64,000 bases of DNA from Sweltsa coloradensis (GCA_024449915.1 JAMZAV010000306.1:496001-560000), one strand, 5' to 3'. Counted from the stretch's first letter, positions 24,801 through 37,238 are shown. Numbers and translations are program-made. The notes: generated by a model from the sequence alone, not told the origin.

Positions 24801-27800
24801 AGTATTGTATAAGAAACCGTTTTATACCAGTTGTTGCATATACGCCAAGTTGACCCATCAAAGACTTTTAATTTACCATCTGTTACCATAGAAGGGTGGC
24901 TAACAAGAGGGGGGGTGGCTATATTCGTTGCCGAAATACCATTCGTAGCTATTAACCGTGTACCTAGATCCATCTTGTAATGGATCAGTCCGTCCTATTT
25001 TATGCTGCAGAAGGTAATCACATCATGTTTGTATAACTGCCGAATTAAAGATTAGACCAAATCAAAAATCTCCTCACTCAGTCCTAAGTCTGCCTCATAT
25101 GGCATAAAAGCATGCGATCTTTTTTACTCATCTTCAAACTGCTAAACGCGGGAAATATAACTGTAACTACTATCATAAATCAAGCATAAATTCAAGCTTC
25201 ATTCATTGCATTCAACCTGTAGATAGCTAAAAGCGGAAGAAACTTACAAGTAATTTGAATTTAAAAGTACAGACAATTTGTTTTTGCACATATTGCTACT
25301 CACTTCATAAACACTTCCTCCATGGTCGTAAGAGAGACCCCATAGCTGAGGATATTGAGTCGTGTTTTGTTATCTTCGAGGTCTCCAAACATCTGCTCGA
25401 AGATTGGACTGAGATCATCTCGCAGTAGGTACGACAGCTCGGTGCCGATGTTCTGACTCACTTTCAACTCAGGAATGAACTTGCGCAGTAACTCCGTCGT
25501 ACCGGCTACGTCACAAGTATCGCCCTTTACGAGCACTAGCCTGTAGCCCTCGCCTAGCAACAAAAGAAATAATACATCAGCATACAATGAAAAGCATGAT
25601 ATACTAGCTACAACAAAAGAATGCAGATTCTTTGTAGTGGTGGTGGTTGTATGAATGCCCAGTAAAAGGAATGTCGCCTTTGTGTATGAGAGAGAAATAT
25701 ATTTTTTTTACCAACACAAACAAACATTATTTGTGCATGATCACAAAGCTCCTCCATGCGCTAGATCCATGCTGATCTAGCATAAACGAAGTTGACAAAG
25801 TTGTTATGTTGGGGATTTCGAGCTATCTGCATTTTTTTGTTGGAACCACTGTAGTAAGGTATTCTTGCAATATTACAACACAATAGCCAAGTCGATTCCA
25901 CAATACAATGTCCATATGTTGCCTACCGTATTTCTTCTTGAGATAGAAGGACGATCCCACGCACTTAAGGTCACCACCCGACATGATGGCGATTCTGTCG
26001 CCTAACAGGTCAGCCTCGTCCATGAAGTGAGTGGTCAGTAGCATCGTCCTTCCCTTCTTCTCCGCCTGCAGGAGATCCCAGAGGGCGCGTCGGGCGGTCG
26101 GGTCCATTCCAGAAGTGGGTTCGTCAAACATCACAACCTGGAGGAAGTATAGTTAGCAGGCTGAACTTTCTCATGGATAAACATATCCCTTCCAGCCAAA
26201 CAGATATTTCTTTTACCATCTTTTGTATGTGTTTGTGTGTTTGCCAAAACACTGATTGTTAAAAACATATTAAATGTCCATCTACTGCATACCACCACAT
26301 AATGTTGAGGACTAAATGCTCTTTGTGAAAGCTTTTCTACTATCATGGCTAGGCTCACTTTAACCTTACGCCACACCTTGTATGCTTAAACTGTAAAGCC
26401 AGCGGTTTAGCCGAGCTCGTTTAACGGGTTCCCACTCGAACACCGAAGTTAAGCAGAATCGGGGGTGGTCATGGGTAGAGTGGGTGACCGCTCTGCCCTG
26501 AAACTCACGTTAACCGCTGGTTAGAGCAGATGGAGAGTTCGAAAGCTAGTGTAACGGCTTCGTTCCCCTCGACGTCTGCTCGGCAGTCCGGGTTAGTGGA
26601 GGAACCTATATTACTGTCAAAGTAACACCGTCCTTTTGGATGGGACGTTAAGCCGTTGGTCCCCTTGGTACTTTTCGAAAGGAGCTGGCTACGTGTCGGC
26701 ACCAGGTTTCCCCTCCTCCCTTCTGTTCATACTTCATCCTCATCTATCACCACTCATCGTCTCGATTAGCAAAAGTGCATAAATATGAGACGTTAAGCAA
26801 TATCCAATCAATCAATCTATAAACTGTAAGTATGAAAACTTACCTTGGAGTTTCCGCAAAGTGCTACACAGGCGGCTAGCTTCCTCTGCATACCACCAGA
26901 CAGCGTGGAGGCTTGTTTGTTCTCTTTTGGAAGAAGTTGCATCATTGTTATGTACTTCATGATCTCCTTTTCCAGCACTTCCCCATCCAAACCTTTCAGC
27001 TGAAACCAAGTTAGTGATTATTATCTGGCAGTACAAGCTCATTTGCAGTAGGCCTAGATTTCGATTTTACGCAATCTTCCCTCATTAGAAAATAACAGAG
27101 ATTTACAAGTCGTGCTGCTATTTTTGTTTTGATATTGAAATGGAAGTCTTGCTTCATAGGTGAATACAATGTCAACATTAAACCTTAGTCTCGCTAAGCT
27201 CTATAACATATGCCTTATCTTATCTCTATATAGTACAGTGATTACACGAGGCACACCTTTGTTGTAATTATCCATAAAGGTGTGGTTCTTGCTCCATTGT
27301 ACAAAATGTCAAAACCACTAACTTAGTATACGTTCTTGGATGGTCTTGCTGTTATGAGTGTAAACAATTGAAATACAACCAAATAAAAATCGCGTTGTGC
27401 TAGTCAATAGTCTGCTAACATTTTTTAGAGCCTTTCGGATCCACGATAGTCTATATCCAATTATGCCTTTCATAATCTTGTGCCCATTGACCCTCTTCTT
27501 TTATTTCAGAGAAACGTTTTCTTGTCAAAAAACATTCTTGTCTTTGTCTTATGTGAAGAGGTTTTGATAACGACGAAACCAACATCAAGTTCTTCTTAAA
27601 CACCAAAGAGACAAAAGGCGGCTTTAATAAATATTTATTAAATTAGCTTTAGTCATCTTTAGCAGTTGAGTATTTACTAAACGTATCTCATTTCTACAAA
27701 CCTTTCCCAAAGAAGTAAAGATGCTCCCTGACCGTCAGTTCTTCAAACAAGACATTGTGCTGAGGACACAAACCCAGGCTCTCTCTAACTTTGCCCATCT

Positions 27801-30800
27801 GGGTTCTGACGTCATATCCGCTGACTATAGCTGTGCCCGAGGTCGGAGTTATCATTCCTGTCAGCATTGACATTGTGGTCGTCTTTCCTGCCCCATTGTG
27901 TCCTGAAATAAAGTTTGGAAGTGTGACTTGTTTTATATTTGCAAACAAATAAGACAGAGAGAGTGCTTTATTAATAAGATTTCATTCTTAGGGTGGTATT
28001 CATTCTTAGGGTATCATCATTTCCATAGTAGGGTATTCCTACATCTCTAAACACACACACCTTACAAAGCTTCTTTAACTTTTGAGTAAAAGTTCAAGTG
28101 ATATAGAGGATTAAATCCCAATCCACATCAGCACACTACCCTTTGAATACGTGTAAAGAAGCTTCACAGGATTGAGGTTGTTTACAATTCTACCACTCAT
28201 GTATTGTGGCAATCAACAGGCGTAAATAGAATTTCTTCATGATAGACTCACCCAGCAAGACGGTGATCTGTCCCTCGTACATGTTGAGGTTGAGATCGTT
28301 GACTGCCGTCTTCTTGTTGTAGACCTTCTTGAGATGTCTGATCTGAACCCCGGCCGGAAGATGGGTCGGCTCCGGCTCATGAACCTCACAACCATCCTCC
28401 TTGTCATTGGTGGTCATCATGTCCTGGACACTATTGTCGTATTTCTCTCCGAGCCAGTATGATCTCTAGATATCAACATATCAACAATAATAATTAAGAA
28501 CAGGTTAAGATACATAGCAGTCGCTTAGCAAGGGAAAAGGGCTGTTTTGAAGTTAGTTGCGTTCTAATTCCTGCTGCCATAAATTATTGAATGTGAATTG
28601 AACTTCTGGTAATCGCTAACAATGGACAAATTAATGTAAGAGAGTCCCTCATCATAGCAATTTTCATAATATTTCGTATGGATCTGGCAGAATGTTGACT
28701 GAAAATATCTTAATGTCCTCAGACCCACCGTCTCCTGTGAGCGACACACGCGTGTAGATAGTATAATAAACCGGTCGGGGTTTTGCTCAGACCACGTTCC
28801 TATGAGCGACACACGCGGTGTAGTATAGTAAATAATAAACCCCGGGTCCGAGGAGGTTAAGCTCATTTTAATTTTATTTTTCAATGTGTTCCATCATTCA
28901 ACTAGATACTTTTCAATCAGAATTTCACAATCGAACACAAAATGGCCAGACCAGTTGTTGCACCAAACATCAAATCTGTACATCCACCTCTGGATACATT
29001 CAAGAGAACCCACCGTTAGAAAGAAGTTCCAGGGTTCCGGCACCCCAAAGTCCCCTGGGAACACCGCCTCCACGTAGATCGTGATGCACATGTATATGGC
29101 CGAGTCTGCCAACAACATCAGCATCACGTGACCGAGGTAGAAGTCGTCGTCGGGTGATGCCGCGCTCCAGATGTTGCTCCATTGAGCGCCGTTCCCTGTA
29201 CCCTCGTGCATCAGGATTAACTGAAGGAGGAGAATTATGCGTCATTAATGGCAAATTTGAGATCTCGTCTCGGGCGCTTTAAAGTTTAACTTAAAACCTT
29301 CACGTGGATTCTATTTGTTAGTATTTGAGTATTTGCCTGAGACGTTTGTCTCATGGACTTATCCAAATAGGTCAAATGCCGTTTTCTTGTTAATTTATGT
29401 GCATCTTTGTTACCTTTTCATTCCTTACTGTAGCTCAAAATGCTTAAATTGGGTAAGACGCCCCAGATATTAAATAACCCAACAAACTCAACCGGATCGG
29501 CACAAGTGGTATTCATACCTGAAAGCCATATGCCATAGCGGTGTTCCCCAACAGACATGATGCAATCTTAGTGCTCGAATCGATCTCCGCATACTTTGAT
29601 TGCATGAACGTGTACGGAATGTATGACACGAACCACATCAGTCCAGCGATCGTGGATGCCGTGTTTGCTGCGTCGTGGAACATAAGAAATTATTAGCTAA
29701 TTTACTGCTACTCCATCGACCATAAGTAAATAAATTAGTCTGTTTGTATATACTCCACTTAGCCCTTTGATTTACTTCTGGTCAAGGGTGTACAATGGAT
29801 TATTACTAAAAATGGACGCATACAACCACTTTAACTGACTTTGTTATGGTAGGAAGGATTCGATGGCTATTTACTGGGTATGAAACTTTAGATTATAAAT
29901 TCCTGATGCTAGATGTCCTCCGGCATTTCCCTCCCCCGCCATCCTGCTGTATCTACCATAGATTACCGACGAGCAAAAAAAGTAATAGTTTTACTTGTTC
30001 ACGTGCCCCTTTCATGCATTAACCCTAAATTTTCTAGGTTTAAATCATATACTTTTACACAGTATCATCCAGTTATGCTCAATTTCATCACAAATCAACA
30101 ATCATTGTGACTGAATGAATGAAATGATGAAATGAAATGAGATGAGTGAGTGATGAGATGAGAGGAGATAAAATGAAATGAATATAAAATTCTTACCTTT
30201 CGAGAAGAAAACGGAGATGGCAAAGCAGAATGTGATTGTGTTGACCATGTACAGCATCATAAAGACAAACACAAGGGTCCCATCTGAGAGCAAGAACACG
30301 GCTGAGCTGAAATCGCCTTGGGCAGGAAACCAGTGGATCTTGAGCAGCAATACGATGAAGATGACCGATATCGTGAGGAACGCCAGGCACTTCAGGAACC
30401 ACGCTAACCAGTGCAACCAGTTGGGCAAACCCATTATCTTCATCGCTTCCTAAGGAACCGAGAAATTTATGTTTATGATAAAAGACACATTTGTTGCTTC
30501 CTTTGGAGCCGCCCATCTGTGCTCAGGGTGTAAAAAAGCTAACTCTGCAAGTCAGAGGATGCTACGAAATTTAAATGTATGATTTTGGAGTGATTTACAA
30601 ATCCTGATTAAATTTGGTCAAATTCTTGTAGATAATACCCTGAACACAATCTGCTTTGTAAGTTAAATATTTAATTCATAAGAATGGTAAGGGACTCACA
30701 GCATGTAAGACCAAAGATAAATGGCCTCTGATACCTTAAAAACTTAAGATTTTGTTTTCTTTAAATCTTCATTTTTGGGAAAAATTAAAAGGATTCGTGA

Positions 30801-32905
30801 TGTTTTGAGGAAGTAAGGAGATGGGTTGTAAAGTTGCGGGTCATTTGGTGAAATGACTGACCTTGAGTTGCCGCTCCTTCTCAGTAGTGATTATCTTGAC
30901 GGTGGTGGTGCATGTGTAGACGAAGCTCAGCATCACGATCAAGGCCACGAAGGACTGCAAGGCCAGGAGGATCGGGTCGCTCATGTAGGGTGGGTAGGGA
31001 AACCGTCTCATCTTCAGTACTGGGACTTCGACGTTTTCGGCGCCGTTCAGAGATTCAATAAGACTCGTAGATATCGCTTGTTGCAGGGTGAGGAATCCTT
31101 CTACTAGGTAACCTGTGGATGAACAAGGGGCCTTCGTACCATTACTTTGAAAGCAAGTGCTGAAACTTTCTCTTTTATATACAGGCCGCGTAATTTTTTA
31201 TAAATGTTTGTTTTCAATGAAAGCTTCCTTTTAATTACCATTAATGGCGATTCAACATGAACAAGTCAGTAGAGGGCCAGAGATGCCAACAAATATTAAG
31301 AAATTAAATTACTCTCGACCCTTAGTTTGCGTTTTGCTCATAGCGTTTAGTTGCGTAATATGACTAAAAATGCTAACATACTTTACTCATATAAAATAAA
31401 TTCCTTCTCGGTCTGCCATTGAATGAAGGTAATTACCAGGAGATGTGCCACCAATGGTCGAGTTCTTGCGTCGCGGTCCCGGTAATTGGAAGAGAGGGAA
31501 TAGGAAATTAGTAGACCAGCTGTTTAGATGGGAAGGGCTGTCTGTCATGTTGAACGACCCGGCTGTAGCCGCGCTAATACGAGACTCTCCCGGGAAGCGG
31601 AACGTCATTGACAGATGCTTGGGCAGCACCGCAGTGTCGCTCAAGATGGCCTTCTCGTCTCCGAAGTAGACCCCGGCCAGTGTGGTCTTCATTCTGACCG
31701 ACTGAAGAGGCGATATCAGGTATTCGTTGAGATCTTTCTCGGAGGCAAAACCCCTCTCTGGAAAGCATTACATAACAGCTGTTGTATTGACGTTTACGTG
31801 ATAGACTTTGCTTCTTTAAATCCAACGTTCTCTTGGTTTGACACCACTGTAAAATACCGTACCTTGCATCATCATCTTGTCCGCAGTTTCTGCCATGATT
31901 GTCTGCAGTCGTGGACTGCCAATCGGCGTCCATGCTATTGTCCATCTGAAAGCAAACACGTGCATTAGTTGGCGAGATAATAAGGATTTTTATTTGGTGC
32001 ATATAATGCATACGCTCATGGTCATCAAACTTTAAATCACAACATTCTCGTTGTTTAAGATGTTTGATTACGGCTGTAGTTTACTTCCCGAAGCTAGAAG
32101 TGAGCAGCTATGGATGTTCCTTGCTTGGTTGCTCTACTTGGTTAGAGCCAACCAACTTGTGCATGTCCTTCACCCCACGTTTACTATGCATTTCTTTATT
32201 GTATTATACTAAAATTTACCCGCCAAGGGTGCAATGCATGCCCCTTTTCAGGTGTCTAACTAGGTAAATTGGAATTAGGACAATTGTAAAGGATGTCTTT
32301 GGGGCTGTTTTAGAGGACTCAATCTATTTAATTCACATTAACGACCGAGAAAAATCTCGGAATAAAACTTCAATTAAGGATTGCCGGTCTCGTCGGGACT
32401 TGAACCCGGGACCATGCTAATCGAAGTCGGGCGCTTAACGCTCGAGCCAACACTGTCGGCGACAAGAGTGAACAACAAGAGTGAACAAATAATGCAGATC
32501 CAGTGTTAGAAGTGTTTTAACACCAGCTCATTCTTTTGACTATACTGAGTATTTGTGCATAAGGTATAAATTAATGAAACAGGAACATGCTTTTGGATCA
32601 GCAAACTGATTGCTTTTCTAAACAATTATTGTAATTGCAGACGGAACAATCAAAGAGCTCACTTTTCTAATATAGGTTTCAGGTCGGGAATATTAGGAAT
32701 GGTGGCTCCAAACTCCTGGTAGGTCGTCGCGTCTGGGAACGTCTCTGGTTTGACCAGACTCCTGATGAGCACGACCAGGACAGAGAGGATTATGGGGACG
32801 AGGATCTCGACGAACGTCTGGACCACATGACGCTTCTGGAGGGTCCAGTTCTTCCAGAGAAGCAAGCCGAACTTGGTCCAACCACGAGCCATGGTCGAGT
32901 CGGAC
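9869..32905 (-). CDS. ABCA3-like: ABCA3-type phospholipid transporter, gene A (26 coding exons, one frameshift)
   Basis: A full-size ABC transporter of subfamily A, which moves phospholipids across intracellular membranes using ATP. Exons 5' to 3': 32663-32892, 31863-31945, 31437-31757, 30862-31112, 30197-30449, 29519-29667, 29014-29220, 28252-28465, 27702-27902, 26844-26992, 25927-26137, 25304-25553, 23511-23638, 22726-22958, 22464-22610, 21254-21490, 19803-20048, 18571-18727, 17955-18165, 16995-17198, 15779-16077, 14959-15132, 13883-14067, 12741-12949, 10800-10951, 9869-9913. All introns read GT-AG. Order: TM1 and a large loop, membrane domain 1 (exons 4-7), NBD1 with Walker [19 protein letters not shown] and MFDEPTSG, membrane domain 2 with a long loop (exons 14-20), NBD2 with [18 protein letters not shown] and YLDEPTTG. 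Lengths sum to 5,146 bases (3n+1); correcting exon 19 gives 1,714 residues, close to human ABCA3. Either pseudogenised, or an assembly error. Confidence 0.88.
11381..11715 (-). repeat. SINE-like repeat sharing the 3' tail of the 5S-SINE family
   Basis: The stretch 11,381-11,440 matches the tail of the 5S-derived elements (TTGATTGATTGGATATTGC, AACGTCTCATATTAAT, TCGAGACGA). The following body (11,441-11,715), GC-rich and rich in CGTCGTCGTC, is different from the 5S body. It lies in intron 25 of gene A. Confidence 0.6.
12271..12540 (+). repeat. tRNA-derived SINE, copy 1
   Basis: It begins ACCGACAGTGTTGGCTCGAA and carries a B-box (GGGTTCAAATCCC), then a body with AATCCTGACTGAAGG, TTTCCTCAGTCGTTAATGCG and CCTCGGACATCCCTTCACAA. 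It ends in CATCCTAC plus an A-run. Four further copies are in this window. It lies in intron 24 of gene A. Confidence 0.85.
14560..14935 (+). mobile_element. 3' remnant of a non-LTR retrotransposon
   Basis: Translation in shifting frames gives fragments typical of LINE reverse-transcriptase C-termini (for example RLYGHMKQM), followed by a 3' tail (CCCAAGCTGAC, CCAGAAGCAGGAA). A related tail lies on the - strand at 33,893-34,065, which confirms a dispersed family. The frame is broken. It sits in intron 22 of gene A. Confidence 0.55.
17955..18165 (-). CDS. ABCA3-like: ABCA gene A exon 19, carrying a +1 frameshift
   Basis: This exon covers the last part of membrane domain 2. It is 211 bases long, while its counterpart in gene B (58,746-58,955) is 210. 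After ATCATCGAA the frame runs into TGA at 18,124-18,122 (gene strand). Skipping one base near 18,125-18,131 restores a product aligning with gene B ([10 protein letters not shown] versus [10 protein letters not shown]). Splice sites at both ends are normal. The base is not in a homopolymer. Confidence 0.82.
20180..20385 (-). repeat. 5S-SINE fragment, 3' half
   Basis: A reverse-oriented truncated copy of the 5S-rRNA-derived family, with the tail (TTTGATTGGATATTGC) and the GGACGGTGTAACCTTGACAG and GAGGAGGGGAAACCCGGTA segments but no 5S head. It lies just upstream of exon 17 of gene A, in intron 16. Confidence 0.75.
20605..21110. other. Deletion-rich duplicate of exon 17 and its flank
   Basis: This segment follows the order of 19,970-20,604: end of exon 17, acceptor region, 5S-SINE fragment and flank. 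It is about 20% shorter because of many one- to few-base losses, and has relatively few substitutions. Examples are GGATATTGCTGACGCTCATA against GGATATTGCTGAACGTCTCA. The exon 17 part (about 20,605-20,665) is unusable. It reads like an uncorrected long-read segment rather than a normal decayed duplicate. Confidence 0.65.
26398..26817 (+). repeat. 5S rRNA-derived SINE, full copy
   Basis: The first ~110 bases resemble 5S rRNA with the internal promoter region: CACCGAAGTTAAGCAG (A-box/IE side) and GAGTGGGTGACCGC (C-box side). The body follows (GGACGTTAAGCCGTTGGTCC, GTTTCCCCTCCTCCCTTCTG) and a tail ending AATCAATCAATC. It lies in intron 10 of gene A, between exons 10 and 11. It is not a functional 5S gene. 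Confidence 0.85.
28714..28856. mobile_element. TTAA-flanked MITE (piggyBac-like), enlarged copy
   Basis: It is bounded by TTAA at 28,710 and 28,857 with inverted ends (CCTCAGACCCACCG... and ...GGTCCGAGGAGG). The inner part (TATGAGCGACACACGCGG) is present twice in diverged form, making it longer than the copy at 62,148. It lies in intron 7 of gene A. Confidence 0.75.
32226..32460 (-). repeat. tRNA-derived SINE, copy 2
   Basis: Reverse-oriented copy of the family at 12,271. The head ends at CAACACTGTCGGC on the + strand, and the tail reads GGGTGCAATGCATGCCCC. It lies in intron 1 of gene A. Confidence 0.8.
32663..32905 (-). CDS. ABCA3-like: ABCA gene A, first coding exon with 5' UTR segment
   Basis: The ATG (32,890-32,892) begins [16 protein letters not shown], the N-terminal pattern of ABCA transporters, followed by TM1 ([15 protein letters not shown]). 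A CTGTTCCAG acceptor precedes 13 untranslated bases, so there is at least one more non-coding exon upstream that I could not place. The donor GTGAGC follows at 32,662. Confidence 0.85.
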
Positions 32906-33160
32906 CTGGAACAGAAACAGGATATGACTTAGCATCGGGGATAAACATCGGACAGTAAAATATTGATGAGGTTCAAATTCCTCTCGGATTCGGGTAACTT
33001 GAACCAAAAAATGTTTAAATGGAGGAACTTCGTAAAGCCCATCTAGCATCACTATTCATTCTTCTACAACAATTAAACAAATTATATCGAACTAAAAGGC
33101 AAACGAAGTCACAGGTTGTCCGTAAGACAACACACTAACAAGTTGTTCATTTGTGTAAAA

Positions 33161-33254
33161 GAAAACGTTGTGGCAATGGTTACTACCTAACAGCTCAATT
33201 TGCGAGTCACAAATTTGAAATTTCAGGCATAGTTTCTTTTGCCACAACGTTTTC
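33161..33254. repeat. Small inverted-repeat element
   Basis: A perfect 14-bp inverted repeat (GAAAACGTTGTGGC at 33,161 and its complement ending at 33,254) encloses about 66 bases, which themselves contain CAAATTTG-type symmetry. Probably a short MITE; no target duplication is clear. Confidence 0.5.
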
Positions 33255-33892
33255 CACTCCGCATGCCACTATCTAGGTATAACTATTACGCAAAGGGTAG
33301 TTGTGAACAAAGTGCTTTATGGCTTTTTTTTTAGAATTTCCTAGCATTCGCCTTAACGACGGAAGAAAACTTTGGAATATTAGTTGGAATTGTTAGTAGC
33401 GGGTATCAAACCTTTACGTCCAATAAATCAAGAGTTTCACGCGTTGCGCTTGAGCTACCTATTTCGGAATGTGAAAGAAGGAATCACAACACAGCTGATT
33501 ACATAACAATGATTTGATATGGCAGCTCTCTTATCGTGTATTATCTGCTATCGAGACGTCTTCTGAACAATAAAGAGAACCCACTGACGATCGTGCAATT
33601 ATCTCTTCCTGTTGTGAAAGTAGCACACGACGCAATCACATTTTGCTTCAGGTTAAGAAAAATAAATGGTTACATGTTGTATGAATAAATGGCACCTTTA
33701 TAAGATTTCACTGTAATTTAATAATTATTATTCCAAAAGAGAACATTTTTTATGACCTTGACGACACAAAATTTTAAAATTGTAATTTTCCCTCCCTATT
33801 TGGGTACATTTGTGATACTCCCGTACCCGTGCTTTTGTAACACAGTGGTAACACAATTTCAATTTAGGTGTTATTGAAGGGTTGACTTCATC

Positions 33893-34065
33893 ATCATAAT
33901 CCACCGCCGTCAGTTCCCGCTTCTGGCATAGGGTCAGCTTGGGTTTTGCTACCAAATTTCTCCACTTCTCTTCTTTCTATCCTCCCACAATCGTATCTCT
34001 TGCACATCTTCCCAGCTCTTTCCTCTTGCCTCTGTCTTCTGATATGGTGTCCTTCCATATCTTCC
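33893..34065 (-). mobile_element. LINE 3' remnant, split by a MITE
   Basis: The reverse complement matches the tail of the remnant at 14,560-14,935 (CCCAAGCTGAC, CCAGAAGCGGGAA, GATGGAAGG-type segment). The match continues after the palindromic MITE at 34,688-34,715. This fixes the order of events: LINE first, MITE later. Confidence 0.6.
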
Positions 34066-34069
34066 TTAA

Positions 34070-34683
34070 GGGGAATCCCTAGACCCAAATATGATTTCTT
34101 AAGAATGCAGTAAAGACGTCTGAAAAGTAAGTAGAATGTAAGAGGGGCTTAATAAATGAGCGGATTATTTTTTTGACGGGACATAAACTCAGAATCAACA
34201 ATTGTATTCAAATTACTGGAATCAGTTGCTCAAGTTCAAAATTGAATTTTTAGCAGCGGTTTTTTGTATATTATCTCTACACTCCTTTATCTACAACCTA
34301 AATAAAAGGATTTTTGGATTTATATGGTTTGTTGCGTTGCACAATTTTTTCGCCTGCCGGTACAATTTCAAATTTTGTACCGTTTAACGGAAAAAAATCG
34401 TGTAACGCCAAAAACCATATAAAACCAATAATACTTATATTTAGGTTGTAGATAAAGGAGTGTAGAAAGTATATACAAAAAACCGCTGCTAAAAATTCAA
34501 TTTTGAACTTGAGTAACTGATTCCAGTAATTTGAATACAATTGTTGATTCTGAGGTTATGTCTCGTCAAAAAAATTTCAAAAAAATTATCCGCTCTTTTA
34601 TTAAGCCCCTCTTACATTCTACTTACTTTTCAGACGTCTTTACTGCATTCTTTAGAAATCATATTTGGGTCTTGGGATTCCCC
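34070..34683. mobile_element. Palindromic piggyBac-like MITE (614 bp)
   Basis: It is flanked by TTAA on both sides (34,066-34,069 and 34,684-34,687). The ends are inverted (GGGGAATCCC and GGGATTCCCC), and complementarity continues for about 300 bases on each side of a centre near 34,365. No coding sequence is present. TTAA target sites and such ends fit piggyBac-type non-autonomous elements. Confidence 0.82.
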
Positions 34684-34715
34684 TTAACATCTCCCGTCTT
34701 CTTCTTCCTTCTTTA

Positions 34716-37120
34716 AGTGTTCACTTATTGAAATATATTGGGTGCTATTTTCAATATTAAGTAAAAGTTTGAATTTAAATAAAAATGCGAATAGTTCTAG
34801 ATAAGAGAAACGATAACGTGAAATAAATAACATATTGACTGACAAGATAGCAAACTTGGATGAAGGTCGTTGTAATAAGTAGAAGCATTTCTTTCGCTGT
34901 ACTTGCTCTTCCACCGGCATTCTATAAGTGTGAGAATTACGGTTGGATGGTGAAAAACGTATGTTTTCGATCGACTGCCTGCTGTGGATTCCATCAATAA
35001 CTAATTAATTATTTCTAACCATGGTTATTGTTCGTATGTTTGTGTTTATTTCCATCAATAACTGTTTTGCCCGCCGCACATGGAAAATTTTCTGGCGATG
35101 CCCATGCCTCGAACATTCCCCGTTATCCTACGCTCATGCAGGATGGATCTCATCTGTGTAACACGCGGGGGTATGTGAGTTATCCCACCTTACCTGGGTT
35201 GTGGTGTATTGTATGTCATATATCACTCCTTGTTCCCACCTTCTAAGTTAGCGATAGGGCTTAAACGCCCAATATCAATCAAATCAATCAAAATAATATC
35301 AATCCAGTTGAAGCTTGTACTAGGGTTGCAAGATGTATAAATTCTAAAAAATAAAGTCGAAACGGTGGGGTGGGGGGATGGGAGTACTTTGCTTATTTTT
35401 TGTCTTTAAATCAATTTACTTTTCCTACCTTAATTAATATAATTATACATTCAGTAATTGCTTTGTTGTCGTAGACCTGCTAATGGATAATGGTGCAATC
35501 ATTAGTAAATACAAAAATAGCCCGGTCGCCTTAATTGAAGATAAACACATTTTATTGTTTTTAAGTTGTAGATTTGTTTATAAAACAATACATTTGTATA
35601 TCATTGTAATTATTTTATTATTAGTAGGAATATTAATTTTAAAATAGAAACGGGTCACCATTGTGCCGATACGAAACCAATCGAAACTCAGAACACAACA
35701 CCTAAAATCGGGACGGTTCCGATTTTATCGAAACGTTTGGCAACCTTAGCATGTACCCCTTTTGTCAATATGTGAGTTGATCCCAACTTTAGTTTATCTT
35801 GCTTAAAATCTTTGGCATTCTTTTTTGACTTCCATTTCTTGGTGTTCAAAATCAGAATAAATAATTATATATTGCATTTTTGTTAAGCATGGTTAACTTT
35901 AGATTAGCCAACACATTTCACGTATATTTCTAGACTCGTTACTATTCTATGATCTGAGTGTGATACCAACTTAATCTCATCTCGCTATAACCCTTGTCTC
36001 ATTAACACTTCCCGCTGTACATTGCTTGCTAAAGTTGGTAATGGCGCAAATTGCAATAGGGAAGACTCACAAAAATTTTTTATTATTCTACTATATTCAA
36101 GGCCAGTTTCTGATTACATAAATATAAAATGTTTGTTATTTAAAAAATATTTTTAGTCATAAAAGTGAGCCTAAAGTTTTAGCGTAATAATGGCGGGAAA
36201 AACAGGGCATTACGTCATAACTCTACCATGACCCTACAACCAATCACAGTGTGCTCATTGAAAAAACAGCATTTTTGATGATTATCTTACTTCTAGAAGC
36301 ACTTTTGGAATAAAATTTGTTTGTTGAATGATTAAGAAATACTAATAAACAATAATTTGTATAACAAGATAATATTTGCACATTTTTGTATACATTTTTA
36401 CCGATTAATGGTTTTATGATGACATTTATAAAGAAAATGTCAACAATGGACCTTTGTTTTAACACGAGCTATAGTGAACGGCCGAGCGGCGAATTTTGCT
36501 TCGTGATCTAGAAGACCGTGGTCAATTTCATTCATAATCAATAATGTCTTTAGGGTTATGACGTCACACGTCTTTTCACAATAAAAGCGCGGGAGAGAGT
36601 AAACGTAAAACTTTGTACCTCTGTGGAATATAAAGTATTTACTTTGGGTTGTTATTAACTACGGCGATGGTGTTTTTAAGTGAATATCTACTGATTCTTT
36701 ACACCAGCGCTAATATCTAAAACTGGTGAGCCTTCCCTATTGCAGAACCATCACTAACAACTGTTGTCCTTGTTAGATTGACAACACTCTACGTGTTCAA
36801 TATTATGCACAGCATATTGAAATCTAGTGTCAACACTCAACAAGTATGGACTTTTAAAACAAATGTCAACGTACTTGGTCAGAATCTGCAGCTAAGCGAC
36901 CTTATCATCAGTCTGTAGTGGCGACTGAAACCGCCGATAAGCGAGTGTTGTTTGTCAGCCAGGTAAACGATCAATTCCATCGGTTCGGTTCTAGGTCACA
37001 TGATTTATTAAACAGCAATCTGATCGCTAAACAGGTGGACGAGTTCTTTATAAATAATAACATCTACTTCATTCTTGATAATAACGACTCTTAAATTACC
37101 TCAATCATCCAGAATTTACT
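34716..37120. other. Intergenic AT-rich region, nothing recognised
   Basis: No gene or RNA is supported. A short SINE-tail remnant (AATATCAATCAAATCAATC) lies at about 35,265-35,300. The rest is unique-looking AT-rich DNA upstream of gene A, in which its promoter and non-coding first exon may lie unseen. Confidence 0.5.
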
Positions 37121-37238
37121 ATGTATTTCACGATTTGGTTAGTTGGGAAACACTTCCGTTGGTGTATTTTGTAATTTGCATTTTTTTCCTTGATTGTATT
37201 GAAGAAAACTTTCCTTAGAATTATATGAAGTTGTATTG

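Noticed and set aside
26398..26520. Functional 5S rRNA gene
   Set aside because: The head deviates from 5S at many sites, is followed by a SINE body and tail, and recurs as dispersed copies.
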